Assembly (NCBI GenBank): GCA_022702705.1
Contig: CM040421.1
Location: 71,232,121 to 71,296,120, forward strand
DNA: 64,000 bases
Direction of reading: 5' to 3'
Source: Papilionanthe hookeriana x Papilionanthe teres
Lineage: Eukaryota > Streptophyta > Magnoliopsida > Asparagales > Orchidaceae
Each line of letters starts with the position of its first letter. Positions within the stretch are counted from its first letter, which is position 1. The translations under genes were made by a program, and so were the position numbers. Below, in pieces: positions 56,680 through 64,000 of the stretch. The notes beneath the pieces were generated by a model. It ran no database searches. It was not told the origin of the DNA and saw only the letters and a program-made list of their open reading frames with translations.

Positions 56680-56790
56680 TCGCCGTCAGCGGGAAGTTTC
56701 TCGCCGTCGGCGAGATAGTTGTAAAACTGAAATGTTATAAGACGCCGATCTCGCTGTCGGCGAGATCGAGCTCACCGTCGGCGAGATTTT
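56680..56790. repeat. GC-rich module upstream of ORF3a (B)
   Basis: TCGCCGTCAGCGGG, CTCGCCGTCGGCGAG, TCTCGCTGTCGGCGAG and GAGCTCACCGTCGGCGAG. Unlike A, no good TATA box remains between it and the ORF3a ATG. Confidence 0.88.
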
Positions 56791-57002
56791 GTAATATTGC
56801 CCAATTTCGCTTTAATTCGACTATTTTCTGATCTCATCATATAGGTTCAAAGTTGTGATGATTTTAATTAAAAAAAATTGAGTAGTAAGATTTGTTTTAA
56901 TAATACAAACTCACTAATTTGTATATAATTAAAATAAAAGACTACTATGGGTTGCCTCCCATAAAGCGCTTGGTTTAACGTCGTCAGCCGACCTAATTTC
57001 AG

Positions 57003-58240
57003 TTAGTAATCAGGTTGACTAAGCATTAAAACCTCTTTAAAATTTGGTCTTCTACCTTCGAAATATGGTTTTAATCTATGTCCGTTTACCTTAAATCTAT
57101 GTCCTGTTTTTGGATCTTCAATTTCTATAGTTCCATATGAAAATATTTGAGTTATAGTGAAAGGTCCTAACCATCGAGATTTTAATTTCCCAGGAAATAA
57201 TTTCAATCTAGTATTATATAGCAAAACTTCTTGTCCCGGTTCAAAATTTCTCTCGATTAATCTTCCGATCATGCCATAATTTCATCTTTTCTTTATAAAT
57301 CCTATCATTATCATATGATTCATTCCTTAATTCTTCCAATTCATTAAATTGCAACAATCTCTTCTCACAGCTTCTTTCATATTATAATTAAATTCTTTAA
57401 TCGCCCAATATGCTTTATGTTCTAATTCAACTGGTAAGTGGCAAGTTTTTCCATATATAAGCCTGTAAGGAGTCATTCCAATTGGAGTTTTATAAGCAGT
57501 CCTGTATGCCCATAATGCAGTGTCTAGTCTTATAGACCAGTCCAATCTAAGGGTTTACAAACTTTTCTAAAATCCGCTTAATCTCTCGATTAGAAACTTC
57601 AGCTAATCCACTAGTTTGTGGATGATAAGCAGTTGATATCTTATGAATAATATTATATTTTTCTACTAGTTTGTGAATATATTTATTTCTAAAATGAGTT
57701 CCTCCGTCAGTGATAATCACTCTCGGCATTCCAAATCTAGTAAAAATATTTTTCATTAAAAATTTTGAAACACTTTTAGCATCACACCTAGGTAAAGCTT
57801 GCTCTTCGATCCATTTGGAAACATAATCAACAACTACTAATATATATGAGTTTCCAAATGAAGGAATAAAAGGTCCCATGAAATCTAATCCCCAAACATC
57901 AAAAATTTCAACTTCTAATATAAAATTCGGAGGCATTTCATTTCTTCGATATGTTTCCTACTCTTTGGCATTTATCGCAGGATTTTATATATCCGTATAC
58001 ATCTCTAAATAGAGTAGGCCGATGAGAATCCGGATTGTAGAATTTTATACGCAGCTTTATCGATCCCAAAATGTCCTCCAAAATCGAATCATGACATTTT
58101 TGAATAATTGGTTCAATTTCTTCATAAGGCACGCATCTTCTAATAATTAGATCCTTACATTGCTTATATAAGTATGGTTCATCCCAAAAGTATGTTTTAG
58201 TATCATGAATGAATTTTTTCTGTTGTTGCAAAGTAAACAT
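57003..58240 (-). pseudogene. pol: Integrase domain of element B pol
   Basis: Zinc-binding N-terminal region in 58240-57938 (YIKSCDKCQRVGNISK at the end). The core is at 57936-57547 with WGLDFMGPFIPSFGNSY, IITDGGTHFRNKYIHKLVEK and QTSGLAEVSNREIKRILEK, so Asp, Asp and Glu are all present. It continues after a frame change with ALWAYRTAYKTPIGMTPYRL (57545-57327) and ends in the GPF module SRWLGPFTITQIF, VNGHRLKPYFEG (57272-57003). No chromodomain is present. Confidence 0.9.
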
Positions 58241-58242
58241 AG

Positions 58243-60193
58243 GTGGTAAAATGTCACTTACAATATAATTTACTATATCAGCATACCAAGGTATTTTCCA
58301 CTCATTTATATTATAAAGTTGTTCACCAGGAAAACTGTCTAAAATTTCATTTTCAGTATCAGGTAATTCATGATTTTCTAATCTTGATAAATGATCAGCA
58401 ATTTGATTATCAGTTCCCTTCTTGTTAACGATCTAAAAATCAAATTCTTGCATTAATAATATCCATCTAATTAATCTTGGTTTAGAATCTTTCTTTTGCA
58501 TTAAATACTTTATAGCAGAGTGATCAGTATGCACAATACATTTAGTTCCTATTAGATAATGTCGAAATTTATTAAAAGCATATACAACTCGCTAATAATT
58601 CTCTTTCAAGAATCGTATAATTTATTTCAACATCATTTAGAGTTTTACTAGCATAATATATAACTTTGAAAATCTTATCATATCCGTGCCCAAGAACTCG
58701 CTCCTATAAGCATAATCACTAGCATCACACATAAGCTCAAATGGTTTCTCCCAATTAGGTGAAACTATTATAGGTGATGTAATTAATTTATCTTTTAATA
58801 ATTCGAAAGCATTCAGGCATTCAGTTGTAAATTCAAATTTCTTGTCCTTTTCAAGAAGTTGGCATAAAGTTTAGTAATTTTTGAAAAATCTTTTATATAA
58901 CGTTTGTAGAATCCAGCATGTCCAAGAAAACTTCTTACCCCTTTCACCGTAGTTGGAGGTGGTAATTTAGCTATAATTTGAATTTTTGCGAGGTCTACTT
59001 CCATGCCCTTTTCCGAAATTTTATGCCCTAATACAATGTCGCTTCGTAACCATAAATTGACATTTCTCCCAATTAAGAACTAAATTAGTTTTCTCACATA
59101 CTTCAAATACTTTTTCAAGATGATTTAAGCATGTGTCAAATATTGTTCCAAATACAGAGAAATCATCCATAAATACTTCTATTCCATTATCAATTAACTT
59201 ACTAAATATAGACATCATACATCTCTGGAATGTTGCAGGTGCATTACATAATCCAAAAGGCATTCTTCAAAAAACGAAAGTTCCATAAGGACTAGTAAAT
59301 GTAGTTTTCTCTTGATCCTCAGGAGCAATTTGTATTTGATGATAACCGGTGTATCCATCTAAGAAACAAAAATACTTATGTCCAGCTAATCTATCTAACA
59401 TCTGGTCTAGAAATGGTAAAGGGAAGTGATCTTTCTTGGTGGCTGTGTTTAATTTTCTATAATCAATACATATTCACCATCCAGTAACTTGTCTTATAGG
59501 GATAAGATCATTATTTTCATTAGCTTTTACGATCACTCCTCCTTTCTTAGGCACACGAGTGAATTGGGCTTACCTGAGCATCGTCGAAATAGGATATATA
59601 ATACCATTATCTAACCATTTTAAAATTTCTTTCTTGACTACTTCTTTCATTATCGGGTTTAATCTCCTTTGGGGATCTACTTTAGGCTTGTGTTCATTAT
59701 CTAAAATAATTCTCGTGCATACGGATTGAAGGACTAATTTCTTTAATATCTCGCTAAAGTCCAACAAAAATTTTCTTATATTTTTTAAGGTATCTAATAG
59801 TTTTTGTTCTTGAGATTCATTTAATTCGGATGAAATAATAACTGGTAGAGTTGAAGAATTACCTAAGTAAGCATATTTCAAATGATTAGGTAACATTTTT
59901 AACTCAAGTTCAGGAGGTTTAATAATCAATGGAACAATATTTTTTTCAGAGTTTTCTGTATTATCCAAAAATTCAAATTTCTCTTGAATATAATCTATTT
60001 CTTCATTTATATCGGCTTTTTCAATTAATTCAGTATTTTCTTTTTCTAATTTTTCTTCATAATATTCCTTAAAATGTTCTTTTTGTAAATGATCGAGTAC
60101 TTCCATTCGAAAACACTCATCATCTTTTTCTAGTGCAGGATATTTCATTGATTTAGCAATATTAAAAGTTACTTTTTGGTCATTTACTCTCAT
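58243..60193 (-). pseudogene. pol: Reverse transcriptase and RNase H of element B pol
   Basis: An open frame at 60193-59570 covers the protease-RT linker and RT N-terminus (PQRRLNPIMKEVVKKEILKW). RT continues with a YRKLNTATKKDHFPLPF-like stretch (~59460-59410), MPFGLCNAPATFQRCMMSIF and EVFMDDFSVFGT (catalytic Asp pair) in 59263-59021. The connection VKGVRSFLGHAGFYKRYIKD lies at 59004-58813. RNase H remnants down to 58243 include a VHTDHSAIKYLM-like region near 58530. Multiple stops and frameshifts occur. Confidence 0.88.
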
Positions 60194-60640
60194 AGTTAAT
60201 TCTCATTTCTGAAAATCAATCATAGCTTTCCCAGTGGCTAAAAATGGTCTTCCTAAAATGATATGAATTTCTTTATCTTCTTCCATATCTAAAACAATAA
60301 AATCTACAGGGAAGATAAATTTATCCACTTTTACTAAAACATCTTCAATAACTCCCTTAGGATATGTAACGTAACGATCGCCTAATCGAAGGGTTACTCG
60401 AAGTAGGTGAAATTTCTCCCAATCCTAATCTCTTAAAAATTGATAGAGGCATTAGATTGATGCTTGCTCCTAAGTCACACAAAGCTTTTCCATAGAATTT
60501 TTCTCTAATAGCGCAGGGTATAGTGAAACTACCAGGATCTTTTAATTTTTCGGAAGCTTTTTCGAATAATAAGACTACACTCTTCACTAAGTGCGACCGT
60601 TTCATTATCGGTAAATTTTCTTTTTTTATTTAGAATATCT
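60194..60640 (-). pseudogene. Aspartic protease region of element B
   Basis: ALCDLGASINLMPLSIFKRL active-site region in 60605-60357, then after frame changes an IILGRPFLATGKAMID-like segment around 60255-60215. Same DLGASIN motif and position as in A. Confidence 0.85.
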
Positions 60641-62025
60641 TTCATGAATTTTACATAGTTTGGCATTTGCTCTAAAGCTTCTACAAAAGGAATATTTATT
60701 GTTAATTTCTTTAGAATTTTAAGGAATTTAGCAAAATGTTTATCTTTTTTATGTTGAATTAGTCGTTGAGGAAATGGTGGTGGAGGTTTTTCAACAGAAA
60801 TTTTCATTGGTATTAAAGGATTTTCTATGTTTAGATCTTGTTGATTCTTTTCCTTTTCGATTTCCACTTCCTCTTTTTGACTTTCAAGTTCTTTCTGAAT
60901 TCGAGGTTTTAATTCTTTTCCACTTCGTAATTGTATCGCTTTAATTTGTTCATTTCCTTTGTCTTTGGGATTTATTTCCACATTACTAGGGAATGTTCCA
61001 AGTATTCTATTATTAAGCGCGGTAGCGATATGTCCAAGTTGAGTTTAAATATTTTTAATAGCTGTTCCTTGATTTTGTAACTGATTTCCTTGTATTTGTA
61101 ATTGATTTCCTTGATTTTGTAAATGTTGACCCATATTTAATATTAATTCTTCTATAGATAATTTCTTATCTTTAAATTGTGGGTTATTATTATTAAATCC
61201 AGGTGGATAATTAGGTTTACAATTAGAATTTCCTTGATTAGAGGGATTTCCTATTGGTTGTGTTATGTTGTTCATCCATGGTTGATAAGTTGTATTATTA
61301 TTCCAATTAAAATTAGGATGATTTTTCCATCCAGGATTATAGTAATTTGCATAAGGATTATTGGGTCTGTTATTAATAGCATTTATAGTTTCATAATGAG
61401 ATTGAGATTCTATAAGTTGTCCAGATGAGTTTTCTTCTAATATAGTTGGAGAGTAATTCATTCCAAAATGATCTAATTTTTTAGATATAGCAGCGATTTG
61501 CAAAGCTAATATAGATATTGCATCATTTTCATGAATACTAGCTATCTTTTTCGGATTCATTCTATCAGCAGGACATTGAAAATTATTGGTAGTCATTTCT
61601 TCGATTAGTGCATAGGCTTCATTAAATGGTTTTGACATTAATGATCCTCCAGCAGCAGCATCGATGATTGATTTTAAAGATCCTACTAATCCATTATAAA
61701 AAGTTTGAATAATTAACCAATCTGGTAATGCATGATGTGGCCATTTCCTAAGAAGTTCTTTAAATCTCTCCCAGGCTTCATATATTGATTCTCCATCAAA
61801 CTGACTAAAAGAAGTTATATCATTTCTAAGCTTAGCAGTTTTAGATGGTGGAAAATATTTGGATAGAAATTTTTGTGATAATTCACCCTAAGTTTTAATA
61901 GATCCAGGTGCTAACGAATTTAACCACATTTTAGCCTTATCCCTCAAAGAAAAAGGAAAAATTCTAAGTCTAATAGCATCGTTAGATACGCCTTCATATT
62001 TGAAGTTCTTTAAGTCTCAGTCAAT
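60529..62025 (-). pseudogene. gag: gag of element B, N-terminus missing
   Basis: Recognisable from LSLRDKAK-like codons near 61950, through PSKTAKLRNDITSF (~61840) and ERFKELLRKWPHHALPDWL (~61770-61715), then the open frame 61638-61045 with FNEAYALIEEMTTNNFQCPA, YYNPGWKNHPNFNWNNNTTY and a C-terminal run of five LQNQGNQLQIQ-like heptads, a local tandem expansion. A second frame, 60981-60529, holds KAIQLRSGKELKPR, PPPPFPQRLIQHKK and NIPFVEALEQMPNYVKFMKD, leading into protease. The first ~100 codons are absent because of the junction with X4. Confidence 0.88.
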
Positions 62026-62240
62026 TTAAGTGGATAAATGTAAGATTTTTTATTCAGATAAATACAGAAAATTAAATATAAATTTTAAAAATCATATTTT
62101 GGTGTAGAAAAAATATAAATAAAAAGCCCTTGTGCCCACTAAACATATGAGAATCTAATGGACCAAAAATTGAAAATATTGTTTTTACATTTAATTCTTA
62201 ATTAATTAAATACCCTAGAACTTGATTAAATTGTAAAATA

Positions 62241-62336
<96 letters not shown>

Positions 62337-64000
62337 TAATGACATGAAATTTTCAGGGTTTGTTAATCATGTAATTAGGGATGTTTTATAATTTTTTATG
62401 GTCGGAGGGCACCTCTAACCCTAAAAGCCTTAATTTTCTATTGGACTCACCTCTGTTTGATTAAAATAATTATAAAAAATAAAATATAAGTCAGAAAAAT
62501 ATGAAATCAAGTTTTGTGAGTCCATTGACAGAGGGATTGAAGAAAAATGAAAGTTTATTTAAAATTAAGAATATTTTTTCTATTTATTTTCTTATCAAAA
62601 GAAATTAAAAATTATAAAAATTAAAATATAATTCAAAAAATTATGAAAAAGGTCCTGATTGGTCCTATGATTTTAAGTAACATCTTAAATTTTTTTATAA
62701 GGACAGAGGACATGTGTTAGGGAATTAAATTAATTACCATTGAAAATTTATAATTATGTGTTTAAATAAATATAGAAAATAGTTAAATCTCAAAAAAATA
62801 TAATTTCACCTCTGATGCTCTAATTAGCTTTTGTGTAAGAAGTCAGTGAAGTTTCGTGGTCATTTAATTAAAAATGTAGGAGTTAAGGGGTATAAACCTT
62901 AAGGGACATAATGGTAATTTGAGATTTTACACTCTAACCTTAACCAACTTTTAGGTTAAACTAGAGGGAAAGGGTATTAAATTATCATGGTTGATTCACT
63001 GAAATGATTGAAACATAAGGGTTAAATAGGGTAGTAACCCACTCATGACACCTTTTATAAAAGGCAAAATGGTAATTGTTTGAATTATCGCATATAAGAA
63101 GATATGAGAGTTTGAATGCTAAAATGGTGAGGGAATGGATTGGGAACCTCATAATTCACTAATTTGAAACCCCGATCAAAGGTCCAACAAAGTTTAATTC
63201 TTTTAATAAAGGTCAAACACATTTTATAAAAATTTTCAAAATTATAAGTTTACCCCTAATACTTAAGAGCTTGATAGTGAATTAGGTTTCTTAATATCAT
63301 TTGAGGGAAATTTAAAAGAAGAAAACATTAGCAATAATAAAACAATTTAAAACACCCCAATGCTTTGTAGATGTACCCTTAAGGTTTGTTCGCATGACCC
63401 TTATTATAATAACAAGAATTGACCAATGCATTTACTCGTGGGTTAATTAAGATATAAAACACTGAGCATAATTTAAAACATGGAATATTCCAAATGCAAG
63501 TGAGTTGATCAACTCAACAGTTTAGCAAGGTCAAATGAACTTGAAATAGTCCAAGAGATTCTAAAGTAGTTCAGAGTCACTCTTTGAATACCTTTGTAAG
63601 ATTTTGGATATTTCATAAGACATTTGGGCTTACTATGATTTGTTGAGAAAAATCATCCTCAAAACATAAGAACTCACCAAGGTATGATTCAAGCCCATTT
63701 AAGTTATAGTATGTTACTAAGAAAGTATCCCATTACAACTTAAACTACAATAACACCTAATGGCCCGAGTATGAGTCTTATGCATTGTGCTCAAACCATT
63801 CTAGCAACTGGGGATATTTAAAACATGGCCACATACGGATCATCGGGCCGGTGTAAGTTGGAGGTGTTGGTGGTATGAGCAATGATGAGAAAGGCATCCA
63901 AGTATGTAGGATAATGAAATAGTATTGTATCTCCTAACCTGATGATTTGAGAGAGTTTATGATTGGCATTACTATCCTCTAATATTTGGTAAAGAGTTCC
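62026..64000 (+). mobile_element. Family X copy X4, running off the window
   Basis: Nearly identical to X3: 62029-62245 matches 37777-38008 and 62335-64000 matches 43851-45520, with scattered single-base differences. It lacks the L1 and has a longer (AT)n tract instead. It continues past the window end. No coding sequence. Confidence 0.85.
62243..62334. repeat. (AT)n microsatellite, empty site of the L1 insertion
   Basis: About 92 bases of AT repeat at the position where X3 carries the L1 at 38009-43799. Confidence 0.95.

Larger units (their letters stand above)
50327..62025 (-). mobile_element. Element B: Athila-type retrotransposon, 5' end missing
   Basis: Same gene order and orientation as A but clearly diverged, so a different family. 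It has a 3' LTR, PPT, 3' non-coding region, ORF3b, ORF3a, integrase, RNase H/RT, protease and most of gag. The gag N-terminus, PBS and 5' LTR are missing; at about 62026 the sequence passes directly into copy X4. Many stops and frameshifts occur, yet ORF3b is nearly open. Confidence 0.92.

Noticed and set aside
43851..62025. X3 and X4 as the two LTRs of one large element enclosing element B
   Set aside because: No PBS follows the X3 end at 47273, X4 starts mid-element, and the enclosed DNA is an unrelated - strand Athila plus unexplained sequence.

Overview
This window looks like intergenic DNA from a flowering plant, probably a eudicot; the species cannot be named. It is AT-rich and almost entirely nested, decayed retrotransposons. 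I see no intact host gene, no tRNA or rRNA gene and no CRISPR. The evidence is Athila-type Ty3/gypsy gag-pol with plant accessory ORFs, a plant L1-type LINE carrying a DUF4283-like ORF1 and an RNase H tail, an RTE-type LINE with a TTG tail, and long (AT)n tracts.

Layout. 1-780: nothing recognised. 780-3313 (+): decayed RTE LINE. 3400-8455 (-): decayed gypsy element 'D' with a recognisable gag, several tandem-repeat arrays and no visible pol. 8456-10196: unexplained, perhaps a copia-type LTR fragment. 10197-10845: tandem array of a ~135 bp unit. 10920-13579: copy X1 of a long non-coding repeat family, here called X. 13580-15014 (-): Athila-type LTR 'C'. 15036-16260, 37546-38008 and 43851-47273: pieces of copy X3, split by two insertions. 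16261-37540 (-): near-complete Athila element 'A', bounded by a GAGTT target-site duplication and itself split by copy X2 (20463-27815, flanked by CTTCT). 38009-43799 (+): L1 LINE inserted in an (AT)n tract of X3. 47274-50326: poorly explained. 50327-62025 (-): second Athila element 'B', lacking its 5' LTR and the start of gag. 62026-64000: copy X4, closely similar to X3 but without the L1.

A and B share one plan in sense order: LTR, PBS, gag, protease, RT/RNase H, integrase, ORF3a, ORF3b, non-coding 3' region, PPT, LTR. ORF3a and ORF3b are related tandem ORFs of the family annotated as 'putative plant transposon protein'. Upstream of each lies a GC-rich palindromic module that also occurs in the LTR, usually followed by a TATA-like box. 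ORF3b also has a ~200 bp intron-like segment in its leader.

The most novel items are that repeated promoter-like module with the duplicated accessory ORF, the PBS-like sequence lying inside the LTRs, and family X: ~7.35 kb, non-coding, TG...CA ends, 5 bp target duplication, and a conserved pair of tandem stem-loops.
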